This document shows positions 34,070 to 41,516 of a stretch of 64,000 bases of DNA, one piece after another; the stretch's first letter is position 1, and the number at the start of each line of letters is the position of its first letter. The notes under the pieces were generated by a model, which saw only the letters and a program-made list of their open reading frames with translations, was not told the DNA's origin and ran no database searches. The position numbers were made by a program, and so were the translations under genes. The stretch lies in NCBI GenBank assembly GCA_025355005.1, contig JANXLV010000019.1, positions 1-64,000 on the forward strand, given 5' to 3'. The DNA comes from Myxococcales bacterium (GTDB lineage Bacteria > Myxococcota_A > Polyangia > Polyangiales > Polyangiaceae).

Positions 34070-36055
34070 GTGGGGTCCCCGTCCGAGATCGACAGCGCGC
34101 TGCTGAAGAAGCTGGAGCGGTCGTTTGCTCGGCTTGCGGGCGCGGACGCAGTGATCGATCCTGCGGAGCTGCAGGCGGCGCTCGGTCTCAAGAGTGAGTA
34201 CCTCGCGAAGCGCATCTTCTCCCTCTTCGATACGAACGGCAGCGGCTCGATCGACAGGGAGGAGTTCCTGTCCGCCGTGAAGAAGCTCGTGCTCGGCAGT
34301 CCAGAGGAGAAGCTCCTGTTTGCGTTCCGCCTGATGGATCACGACGGCGACGGCACACTCGACCGGAGTGAGCTCCTTCGCATGGTGACGCTCAGCCTCG
34401 CCGAGAGCACGGTGGTCGCGCGCGACACGCAGCCGCCCGAGCAGCTGGTCGCCGCGCTGCTCCACGCATCGGACACGAACAAGGACGGCCGCGTCAGCTT
34501 CGACGAGCTCTCCGCGGTGATGCAGAAGCACCCCGACCTGCTCTGGCGAATGACCCGGAGCGAGGCGACCTGGATCGCCCCGAACGAGGACCTCTTCGAG
34601 GGCGTAGGTGTTTGGGGGAAGAGCCAGCGCTCGGGCATGGGGCAGATGCTCGCGACTGGCGCTGCGCCCGTGGTGATCGTCGTGGTGTGGATGATCGCAA
34701 ACGTCGCCGTGTTCATGTCGTCGATCGGCAAGACGGAGATGCTCGCGCCTGGCACGAACCCGCTCATACAGGTCGGTCGTGCGCTCGGCGCGTGCCTGGA
34801 TCTCGACGGCGCGCTCATCCTCGTCCCGATGATGCGACGTCTGCTCTCGCGCGTGCGTGCCACGTGGCTGGGCCGGGCGATCCCGGTCGATCATGCCATC
34901 GCGTTCCACAAGCTCGTCGGGCACTCGCTGTTCGCGCTGGCGTGCGCGCACGTCGCTGCGTTCGTTTTCGCCTATGCGGCGGGCCACACGTCACTGCCTC
35001 TCTTCCACGTGCTGATGTCGGCGCGCGGAGCCACCGGCGGTGTGTTGCTGGTGGTCTTCGCGGTGATGTGGCTCTTCTCGCTCGGCTTCGTGCGACGGAG
35101 CGCTCGCTTCGAGCTCTTCTATTTCACGCACCTGCTCTATGTCGTGTGGCTAGGCCTCGCGATCGCGCACGCGCCGCGCTTCCTCTTCTATGCGGGCGTG
35201 CCCATCGCGGGGTTCGTCGTGGAGCAGATCCTTCGCCTCGTGCGGCGCGGCAAGGAGAGCCCGATCTTGCTCGCCGAGCCGCTGCGGTCCGGTGTGACCC
35301 AGCTGCGCCTGCAGAAGCCGAAGGGATTCGACTTCAGCGCGGGCGACTACGCCTTCATCAAGGTCCCGGCGGTCGCGAAGCACGAGTGGCATCCGTTCAC
35401 CATCTCCAGCGCGCCCGAAGCGGAGGAGCTCTCCTTCCACGTCCGCGTGCTCGGCAACTGGACGCACGCGCTCCGCCATCACATCGACATGGGCGCCCCG
35501 CCGGACGTCGCGCATGTGGACGGTCCCTACGGCTCGCCAAGCGCGCACATCTTCAGGTCGAAGGTCTGCGTGCTCATCGGCGCGGGCATCGGAGTGACGC
35601 CGTTCGCGAGCGTGCTGGAGAGCATCGTGCTCCGCGGTAACGGCCAGAGCGACCGCCCTTCGAAGCTCGAGAAGGTGCATTTCTTCTGGCTCAACAAGGA
35701 CCAGTACTCGTTCGAGTGGTTCACGAGCCTGCTCTCCGATCTGGAGAAGACGGATCAGCGCGGCATGCTGGAGGTGAACCTGTGCATGACCGGCGCACGC
35801 AGCGGCCTGACGTCGCTGGGGCTCGACCTCGCGCGTCAGGTGATGCACCAGAAGGGACGCAGCGACATGATCACGGGCCTGCGCACGAAGACGCACTTCG
35901 GTCCGCCGGACTTCCAGACGTGGCTCGGTCGGATCGCGAACGCGCACCCGGGAGAGAAGGTGGAGGTCTTCTTCTGCGGGCCGCCGGGCCTCGGAAAGAT
36001 CGTCCGCGCGACCGCGGAGAAGCTCCGCATGGGGTACAGGGAGGAGCGGTTCTGA
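34070..36055 (+). CDS. EF-hand NADPH oxidase (NOX5/Rboh-type flavocytochrome)
   Basis: The 661-residue protein has three EF-hand calcium loops (54-65, 90-101, 135-146, each starting Asp and ending Glu) and then about six membrane helices from residue 198. Heme ligands show the NOX spacing: His280/His294 (H-x13-H) and His354/His367 (H-x12-H). FAD binding is HPFT 441-444; NADPH binding is GAGIGVTPFAS 504-514 and CGPPG 636-640. KTHFGPPDF and a terminal Phe are NOX hallmarks. The start is GTG at 34070. It should pass electrons from NADPH through FAD and two hemes across the membrane to oxygen or another acceptor, activated by Ca2+. It is the first gene of a five-gene run. Confidence 0.92.
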   Translation: MGSPSEIDSALLKKLERSFARLAGADAVIDPAELQAALGLKSEYLAKRIFSLFDTNGSGSIDREEFLSAVKKLVLGSPEEKLLFAFRLMDHDGDGTLDRSELLRMVTLSLAESTVVARDTQPPEQLVAALLHASDTNKDGRVSFDELSAVMQKHPDLLWRMTRSEATWIAPNEDLFEGVGVWGKSQRSGMGQMLATGAAPVVIVVVWMIANVAVFMSSIGKTEMLAPGTNPLIQVGRALGACLDLDGALILVPMMRRLLSRVRATWLGRAIPVDHAIAFHKLVGHSLFALACAHVAAFVFAYAAGHTSLPLFHVLMSARGATGGVLLVVFAVMWLFSLGFVRRSARFELFYFTHLLYVVWLGLAIAHAPRFLFYAGVPIAGFVVEQILRLVRRGKESPILLAEPLRSGVTQLRLQKPKGFDFSAGDYAFIKVPAVAKHEWHPFTISSAPEAEELSFHVRVLGNWTHALRHHIDMGAPPDVAHVDGPYGSPSAHIFRSKVCVLIGAGIGVTPFASVLESIVLRGNGQSDRPSKLEKVHFFWLNKDQYSFEWFTSLLSDLEKTDQRGMLEVNLCMTGARSGLTSLGLDLARQVMHQKGRSDMITGLRTKTHFGPPDFQTWLGRIANAHPGEKVEVFFCGPPGLGKIVRATAEKLRMGYREERF

Positions 36056-36726
36056 TGAGAACGAAGCTTCTATTTACGGCATTCACGCTGCTAACCCTCC
36101 CAGCCTGCTCGACCTCGACCTCGACCTCGACCTCGACCTCCACCTCGACCTCCACCTCCACCTCCAAGCTTTGCGCTTCTTGTCACCTTCGTGACTTCGA
36201 GGAGGTCGCCCATCCTGTTCACGTTGGGAAGAAGCCCAGCAGCTGCGCGAACTGTCACTTGCAGACCGGGTGGCATCCGACGCAGCTGATGCATCCTGGC
36301 TGGGAGCTCACTGGGAAGCACGTGGGCGCTGCTTGCTTCTACTGTCACGAGGGGACGCCTCCCGTGTTCGAGGGCACGACGAAGCTTTGCTTCGGATGCC
36401 ACGAGCCCGAGCGCAAGAAGGTGACGCAGCCAGACCACACGCACTTCCCGACCACGTGTGAGGAGTGCCACACAACGGACGCGTGGAAGCCGGCAAAGCC
36501 AGATCACGCGGACCACGAGCCCGCGCCGATCGACGCGCCGATCGACGCGGGAGCGCCAGCCATAGCGCCAAGCGCAACCCCGACCGCGCGCCCAACAGCG
36601 GTCCCAACCCATCGCCCCATTCCACGCCCCACCTCGACACCAACCCAAACCCCCACCTCGACCCCTACCGCCGTCCCCACCGCAGTGCCCCCCGACATCC
36701 CCATCAACGCCTCGCGTCGCCGATGA
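36055..36726 (+). CDS. Pentaheme c-type cytochrome lipoprotein
   Basis: The ATG shares one base with the NADPH oxidase stop (TGATG). The 223-residue protein has a lipobox (LTLPAC, Cys 18), a Thr-Ser linker, and five CxxCH heme-attachment motifs (Cys38, 62, 92, 110 and 133) with extra histidines (51, 54, 72, 78, 87, 126, 128) suited to bis-His ligation. A long Pro/Thr/Ala tail follows from about residue 155. It should be an exported electron carrier anchored by lipid. The overlap with the oxidase gene suggests it receives electrons from that enzyme; direct transfer is inferred. Confidence 0.9.
   Translation: MRTKLLFTAFTLLTLPACSTSTSTSTSTSTSTSTSTSKLCASCHLRDFEEVAHPVHVGKKPSSCANCHLQTGWHPTQLMHPGWELTGKHVGAACFYCHEGTPPVFEGTTKLCFGCHEPERKKVTQPDHTHFPTTCEECHTTDAWKPAKPDHADHEPAPIDAPIDAGAPAIAPSATPTARPTAVPTHRPIPRPTSTPTQTPTSTPTAVPTAVPPDIPINASRRR
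36109..36165 (+). repeat. CGACCT/CCACCT hexanucleotide repeat (about 9 units)
   Basis: TCGACC/TCCACC units run immediately after the lipidated-Cys codon of the pentaheme cytochrome and encode a 19-residue Ser-Thr linker. Confidence 0.9.
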
Positions 36727-36775
36727 CCCGATGCACGGGCTACGAACCATTGCCAAGGTGCTCTACGATGCGGGC

Positions 36776-37435
36776 ATGAGTCCGGAGAGAGCGCTCGCCG
36801 TCGCGATCCTCGTGTTCGTGATCAGCGGCTGCACGAAGCAAGCACAGCCTGTGACCGGCGCTCCGATCGCCGTGGCCACGTTCCCACCGCCACCACCGCG
36901 CCCCACGTGCGCCGACGGCGAACGCTGGGATGGTCACGCCTGCGAGCGCATTCCACAGGCCCGCACGCCGCGACCGGCGCCTGCGCTCACGCACGACGTG
37001 AGGATCGGCTCCGGCCTGCTCTTGATCCATCATGGCGACGATCTGCAGGTGAACGAGGACAGCGAGGCCCTCCTCTTCCTCGAGCCTACGCCTGACTCCA
37101 AGCTGACGCCGCACGCGCTCGTCGCGTTCATCACGAACCAGAACCCCGTGTCGCAGGACCTCGTCGTGTATGGGGAGGCGCTGCAGGGCGCACGGGAGAA
37201 GGCGCTCACCCAGTACTCGCTGCTCTCACGCACACCGGGCCGGTGCTTCCAGAACCTGAAGGGCATCGAGACGCGCTGGGCGTTCGCGGAGAGCGGCACG
37301 ATGATGCAGGGGCGCGCGTGCGCGTTCCTCCACAACTCTCACGGCTACTCGTTCATGTACGCCTTCGACCCGCAGAAGCCCGAGGACGAAGCGCGGCTGC
37401 GCGCCGTCGTCGAGGCGACCGAGATGACGGACTAG
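36776..37435 (+). CDS. Small lipoprotein of unknown function
   Basis: From the ATG at 36776 the 219-residue protein has the lipobox VISGC (Cys 19), a Pro-rich linker and a 140-residue soluble domain (GSGLLLIHHGDDLQVNEDSE; GRACAFLHNSHGYSFMYAF). The ATG at 36731 is possible but puts 15 non-signal residues before the signal. It sits 49 bases after the cytochrome gene and 5 bases before the next start, within the oxidase operon. The conserved-looking domain is not one I recognise. Confidence 0.75.
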   Translation: MSPERALAVAILVFVISGCTKQAQPVTGAPIAVATFPPPPPRPTCADGERWDGHACERIPQARTPRPAPALTHDVRIGSGLLLIHHGDDLQVNEDSEALLFLEPTPDSKLTPHALVAFITNQNPVSQDLVVYGEALQGAREKALTQYSLLSRTPGRCFQNLKGIETRWAFAESGTMMQGRACAFLHNSHGYSFMYAFDPQKPEDEARLRAVVEATEMTD

Positions 37436-37440
37436 CGCTG

Positions 37441-38382
37441 GTGCCGTTGACGCGCGCAGCTCATATCGCCCTGCCTCTCGCGCTCGCTGCGTGGCTCGTT
37501 TGCCGCGCCACGCCGGCGTACGCACAGGCCTGCTGCGCTGGAAGCGGAACGGTCACGCCTGCGCGGCTCGCGTTGCACGAACGCGCGCTCGTGGGCGGCG
37601 TCGTCAAGGCAGCATCCGTGCTGGGCTCGTGGGACCAGAACGGCATGTACGTGCCCGCGCGGCCCGGCTCGTCGGAGCTGGATCTCGAGCAAGATCTCTT
37701 CGGCGCGCTCCGCATCGTTCAAGGTGTGCAGGTCGCGCTGCTGGTGCCGTTCGTGGAGACGCATCGCAAGAGCCAGGGCAAGGGGGAGCTCGGCGGCGGC
37801 ATCGGTGATGTGAACGCGAGCGGCCGCTGGGACATCACGAACGCGGGCGCATCGCGCTACGTGCCAGGGATCGCGCTGCTCGCCGGGCTCACCGTGCCCA
37901 CCGGAAAACCTGCGGACGCGTCGGACATCGGCTCGCTCGCGACCGGCGCCACGGGGATTGGCGCATTCCAGATCAACGGTGGCCTTGCCGTCGAGCAAGC
38001 ATTCGGGCCGTGGCTCGTCGGCTTGAGCGGGCTCGTCGCGCAGCGCACCGCACGCACCGTGGGCTCCGGCGACGCCGCCATCCACGAGCGCCTGGGTCCA
38101 CAGTGGACCGCGCAGGCCACGGCGGCCTACGTGTTCCCGCACGAGATCTCGGCGGCGCTCGCCGCGTTGTACACAGTGGAGGAGAACGCGACGATCAACG
38201 GCAAGGACGCGCCGCACACGTCGCACCGTCTCCCCTCACTCTCCCTGGGCACGGCCATTCCGATCACCGATACGTGGAGAGTACAAACATCGCTCTCCGT
38301 GCAGCCGCAGGTGGACGGCCTTGGGCAAAACCAGCCAGCGAACGCAGGAACGGCCATTACGGTGGTACACTCCTGGTTCTGA
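37441..38382 (+). CDS. Outer-membrane beta-barrel-type protein
   Basis: The start is a GTG 5 bases after the previous stop. The 313-residue protein has a signal peptide (MPLTRAAHIALPLALAAWLV, cleaved near AQA), then CCAGSG and amphipathic strand-turn repeats (GLTVPTGKPAD, FQINGGLAVEQAFGPW), ending in Trp-Phe as barrel proteins do. It resembles the MetA-pathway/transporter-type outer-membrane family. Its stop overlaps the thioredoxin-like start by one base. Role: possibly a surface conduit or solute channel for the redox operon; inferred only. Confidence 0.75.
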   Translation: MPLTRAAHIALPLALAAWLVCRATPAYAQACCAGSGTVTPARLALHERALVGGVVKAASVLGSWDQNGMYVPARPGSSELDLEQDLFGALRIVQGVQVALLVPFVETHRKSQGKGELGGGIGDVNASGRWDITNAGASRYVPGIALLAGLTVPTGKPADASDIGSLATGATGIGAFQINGGLAVEQAFGPWLVGLSGLVAQRTARTVGSGDAAIHERLGPQWTAQATAAYVFPHEISAALAALYTVEENATINGKDAPHTSHRLPSLSLGTAIPITDTWRVQTSLSVQPQVDGLGQNQPANAGTAITVVHSWF

Positions 38383-38975
38383 TGTCGCGACGCGTTCTTC
38401 TCGCTCTGCTCGCCACCGTGTCTGCGTGCGCAGGATGTGCAGGCAACGGCACCGCGGACCCGCGGACGCCAGCTAGGCTGGCCGTCTCCACCGCGGAGAT
38501 GCGCAAGGGCACGGACGGAGCAGACCACGCGATCGTCGCTCCCGGCGCAAAGTTCACGGTGATCGAGTTCTTCTCTCATCACTGTCCGTGCCAGGAGGCG
38601 CACGACCCTCGCCTGCGTGAGCTCGCGCAGAGCTATGGACCGCGCGGCGTCGCGTTCTACGCCGTCGACTCGGAGTCTGGCGCGACCATCGAGCGCGATC
38701 AGAAAGAGTCCACCGCGCGCGAATATCCGTATCCCGTGCTCATCGACGGCGGCGGCAAGCTCGCGCGCGCAGTCGGCGCCACGTACGCCACCTACACCAT
38801 CGTCCTGGACGCCGAAGGACACGTGCTCTACGGCGGCGGTATCGACACCGACAAGAGCCACCTGACGGATGGGGCCACGCCGTACCTGAAGAACGCGCTC
38901 GACGAGGCCCTCGCGAGCGGCAAGGTCAAGACCCCGCGCACGGAAGCCTTCGGCTGCGCGCTCACGCTGGAGTGA
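38382..38975 (+). CDS. Thioredoxin-fold lipoprotein with Cys-Pro-Cys motif
   Basis: The 197-residue protein has a signal sequence with candidate lipobox ACAGC, then a redoxin/TlpA-like fold. The active-site region reads FFSHHCPCQEAHDPR, a CPC motif rather than the usual CxxC, and a third Cys sits in the C-terminal FGCALTLE. This C-terminal Cys is usual in this redoxin subfamily. It should catalyse thiol/disulfide exchange, peroxide reduction or metal delivery in the periplasm. It closes the five-gene oxidase operon with a one-base overlap. Confidence 0.8.
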   Translation: MSRRVLLALLATVSACAGCAGNGTADPRTPARLAVSTAEMRKGTDGADHAIVAPGAKFTVIEFFSHHCPCQEAHDPRLRELAQSYGPRGVAFYAVDSESGATIERDQKESTAREYPYPVLIDGGGKLARAVGATYATYTIVLDAEGHVLYGGGIDTDKSHLTDGATPYLKNALDEALASGKVKTPRTEAFGCALTLE

Positions 38976-39006
38976 GCTGGAGTGAGACCCCACGGGCACG
39001 CGAGCA

Positions 39007-39594
39007 TCACGGTCGCCAAGGCTGGCCCGTCTCGCAGTCGATGTGACTGAGCGACACGCCCAGAGCGGTGACGTCGATCACCCCGAGGACGATCGGCAGC
39101 TGGAAGCGGCGTGGTCCGACCGAACCCGGGTTCATCACGGTGACGCCACGATCGTGCGCGGCGAACGGCACATGCGAGTGCCCACACACCACCAGCTGCG
39201 CGTCCTCCGCTTTGGCCATGCGCAGCACGTCAGCGCGGAGCTTGGGTCCGTTCACGGCGATGTGCGTCATGAGGATCCGCAGGATCGTCCCCTTCGCGCT
39301 CACCACGTCGACGGTGACCACATCCGGCATGTCGAGTCCGTCGATGTTGCCGCGCACCGCGACGACGGGCGCGCACGCCTCGAGGTTTTTCAGCACGTCC
39401 AGATGACCGATGTCGCCAGCGTGAAAGATTCGATCTGGCGAGAGCTCTGCGAGTCGCGCGCGGAGCTCCGGATGCGGTTTGCTATGTGTGTCCGCGACGC
39501 AAGCGATGCGTAGCCGCTCTGGCTGCGCGCCATCACCGAGCACGAGCTTCACGCGCGTGTGGGTTTGCTTGTGAGAATGCGTGGCAGCTCGCAT
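39007..39594 (-). CDS. Metallophosphoesterase (YfcE/MJ0936-like)
   Basis: The 195-residue protein carries the calcineurin-like metal motifs in order: CVADTHS, FHAGDIGHLD, RGNID, and CGHSHVPF. It should hydrolyse a phosphodiester such as bis-pNPP-type substrates using Mn/Ni; real substrate unknown. The 25 or so residues before the first motif are not conserved-looking, so the start may lie inside the listed one. It is convergent with the thioredoxin-like gene. Confidence 0.85.
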   Translation of the reverse strand: MRAATHSHKQTHTRVKLVLGDGAQPERLRIACVADTHSKPHPELRARLAELSPDRIFHAGDIGHLDVLKNLEACAPVVAVRGNIDGLDMPDVVTVDVVSAKGTILRILMTHIAVNGPKLRADVLRMAKAEDAQLVVCGHSHVPFAAHDRGVTVMNPGSVGPRRFQLPIVLGVIDVTALGVSLSHIDCETGQPWRP

Positions 39595-39773
39595 GGGCGA
39601 CTGCGCATCAAACTAGCTTGTTTTCTCGGTATGCGGTGAACCAAGCAGCAAGCGGCGCGACGGCCCACGGGTTGCGTTAGCGAGAGGGAAGCGTTATGGT
39701 GGAAGCAATCACGGTGCCAGCGCACATGCCTCATCCCTTGGATGGTGTGGTGCGCCCTCCGGAGCCCTCTAGA

Positions 39774-39820
39774 AGAGAGTGGCCGCGCAGCGAAGTGCGC
39801 GCGATTGCTCGCCACTCTCT
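39774..39820 (+). promoter_or_regulatory. Structured leader: nested inverted repeats before a small gene
   Basis: AGAGAGTGGC (39774-39783) is perfectly complementary to GCCACTCTCT (39811-39820). Inside it, CGCGCA (39784-39789) pairs with TGCGCG (39796-39801). The double hairpin ends 17 bases before the ATG at 39838. The 243-base gap from 39595 holds no other gene that I can support. Confidence 0.5.
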
Positions 39821-39837
39821 CGCCTGCGAGGTGTTCC

Positions 39838-40176
39838 ATGAAGGACAAGACCGAAAAAGCGGACCCAGATGCGCCCAAGATCACGAACCAGTTCCGCTCG
39901 CGAATCGGGTTCGTCTACGACGTGAAGTCCAGCGGCGTTCGCTTGACGTTGAACGTGTGGAAGAAGCAGACGGAGGCAGACCCCGGTGAGTGGTGTGTTG
40001 ACGCGCGCGTGAACTCCGTGCCGGAGACCGCACCGATCACTGCGTGGGCGCCGACGCGCATGGATGCGCTCAAGGAAGTGGGGCGGCTCTGGACGACCAC
40101 CGGCACGGACCTGGGCCTTCCCACGTTCGACTGGGATGCGGTCACGACACTGCTCTCCGGCGTGCGCGCCGTCTGA
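39838..40176 (+). CDS. Small conserved-looking protein of unknown function
   Basis: The 112-residue acidic protein (MKDKTEKADPDAPKITNQFR) has no signal peptide and no cysteine pair motif. It has a compact beta-rich look (RIGFVYDVKSSGVRLTLNVW) and one WTTTGTDLGLPTFDWDAV segment. The ATG at 39838 follows GCGAGG-type bases and a structured leader. It is followed 25 bases later by another small gene in the same direction. No family is recognised. Confidence 0.65.
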   Translation: MKDKTEKADPDAPKITNQFRSRIGFVYDVKSSGVRLTLNVWKKQTEADPGEWCVDARVNSVPETAPITAWAPTRMDALKEVGRLWTTTGTDLGLPTFDWDAVTTLLSGVRAV

Positions 40177-40201
40177 CAACCTCTCAACCCTGGTCCATCC
40201 C

Positions 40202-40417
40202 ATGAACAAGAAACTATTGCTCTCCAAGATCGCGACCTCGAACTCCGAAGTGGCGGAGGCGGAGGAGCGGCTCGTGACGCTGCTTCGTGAGACACGTAGC
40301 GGGACCCGCGCGGAGAAGACCACCGTGACCGAGCTCGTCAGCGAGGCGATCTCGAAGCTGCGCACGGCGCGCACCGATCTCGAGGACCTGCACAAGATCG
40401 TTTCGGAAGAGCTGTGA
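40202..40417 (+). CDS. Small helical protein of unknown function
   Basis: The 71-residue protein is almost entirely helical and charged (KIATSNSEVAEAEERLVTLL; LRTARTDLEDLHKIVSEEL), suggesting a coiled coil. It has no cysteine or signal sequence. It lies 25 bases downstream of the 112-residue gene and ends directly before the convergent lipoprotein stop. No family recognised; function unknown. Confidence 0.6.
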   Translation: MNKKLLLSKIATSNSEVAEAEERLVTLLRETRSGTRAEKTTVTELVSEAISKLRTARTDLEDLHKIVSEEL

Positions 40418-41353
40418 TCAGTTGCCCGCGGGCGCGAGCGTGTCGCCGTCGTTCAGGATCGAACACGGCGTCAGGTGATCGTTGCCTGGGGTGGCCTCGT
40501 CGTCGCAGGCCAGGAGCGACGTCTGCTTGTCGGTTCCCACGGTGAAGAGCGTGTATTTCTCGTCCACGTCCGTGTTGGCGTTGACCGTGAGCCGGACCTC
40601 CTTGGAGGTCGTGGTCTGAAGGATGAGCGGCGCGCCGCCGAGCGGGTCGAGGGCTGCGTAGCCCTGCTTGCTGAGCGTGCCCTGCTTCGCGATGCCGAGG
40701 TACGGTGTGTCACCGAAGATGCCGGAGTAGTTGCCGTCGTCGTCGTTCGTGCCGAGATCTGCGTCCATGGCCCAGTTGGCCGCGTGCACCAGGCGAACGA
40801 AGGTCGTGGTGTTGGAGATCGAGGGCTCATCGATGAGGACCTTGGTCTCCGGCGTACCGCTCTTCTGGCCGAGGACGATCGTCGCGGGCCACTCTCCCGG
40901 GATGTCGGTCTTCACGTCGGCGCCAACGCCCGTCTTGCAGTCGCTTCCGGTCACGGCGCGAACGGTGAAGTGCGCATTTTTCATCGAGGTCCGCGCGGAC
41001 ACCGTGTTCGGGTCCAGCGACTTGCCGGCGAGCTGCTTCATGAGCGGACCGACCCACGTCGCGCCGCCGTCCGTGGAGACGCACGCGTCGGCCGGGGTGG
41101 CGAAGAAGTTCGCGACGCGGATGAACACCGCGCCCGACGGCGGCGGAGCGGGAGGCGTCGAGGGCGGGTTCGCGGAAGGGTCGGACGACGGCGGCGAGGA
41201 CGAAGGGTCACCCGCGTTGCTTGGGCTACCGGAGTTGCTGCCCCCCGCCTGTCCTGCCGCCTCTTTCCGGAACGCGGGAGCGGATGCGTCGCCGCAGCCG
41301 ACCGCGAGAGAGAGGAGAGAGGCGGAGGCGAGGAGGAGGAGGGAGCGGCTCAT
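40418..41353 (-). CDS. DUF4397-type lipoprotein
   Basis: From the ATG at 41353 the 311-residue protein has the lipobox LAVGC (Cys 20), a long Ser/Pro/Gly linker and then a beta-rich region starting AVFIRVANFFATPADACVS, with TFVRLVHAANWAMDADLGTN midway. The repeated RVANF/RLVHA pattern suits the DUF4397 family of exported proteins. The frame extends 24 codons upstream but the signal sequence begins at 41353. Function unknown. Confidence 0.75.
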   Translation of the reverse strand: MSRSLLLLASASLLSLAVGCGDASAPAFRKEAAGQAGGSNSGSPSNAGDPSSSPPSSDPSANPPSTPPAPPPSGAVFIRVANFFATPADACVSTDGGATWVGPLMKQLAGKSLDPNTVSARTSMKNAHFTVRAVTGSDCKTGVGADVKTDIPGEWPATIVLGQKSGTPETKVLIDEPSISNTTTFVRLVHAANWAMDADLGTNDDDGNYSGIFGDTPYLGIAKQGTLSKQGYAALDPLGGAPLILQTTTSKEVRLTVNANTDVDEKYTLFTVGTDKQTSLLACDDEATPGNDHLTPCSILNDGDTLAPAGN

Positions 41354-41420
41354 GTCCGCTAGCACTGCAGAAATAGTGCCCGCGCGGAAGACGCCGTGGC
41401 GCAACGCTGCGAAGCTAGAA

Positions 41421-41438
41421 ATCACGGTGTTTCGTGAT
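41421..41438. promoter_or_regulatory. Inverted repeat ATCACG-N6-CGTGAT upstream of DUF4397 gene
   Basis: A perfect 6-bp dyad with a 6-base spacer lies 68 bases upstream of the lipoprotein start. It could be a regulator-binding site; the regulator is unknown. The surrounding 163-base gap (41354-41516) holds nothing else I can support. Confidence 0.3.
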
Positions 41439-41516
41439 GAAGGCTCCTGTGCGCAAACTACACCTACATGAGATTTTCACGCAGCAACTGGATCGCGTCG
41501 ACCCCGCCTCTCTTGC

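Noticed and set aside
39696-39989. 97-codon plus-strand frame before the small 112-residue gene
   Set aside because: Overlaps the structured leader and the 112-residue gene, Arg-rich with no signal of selection.
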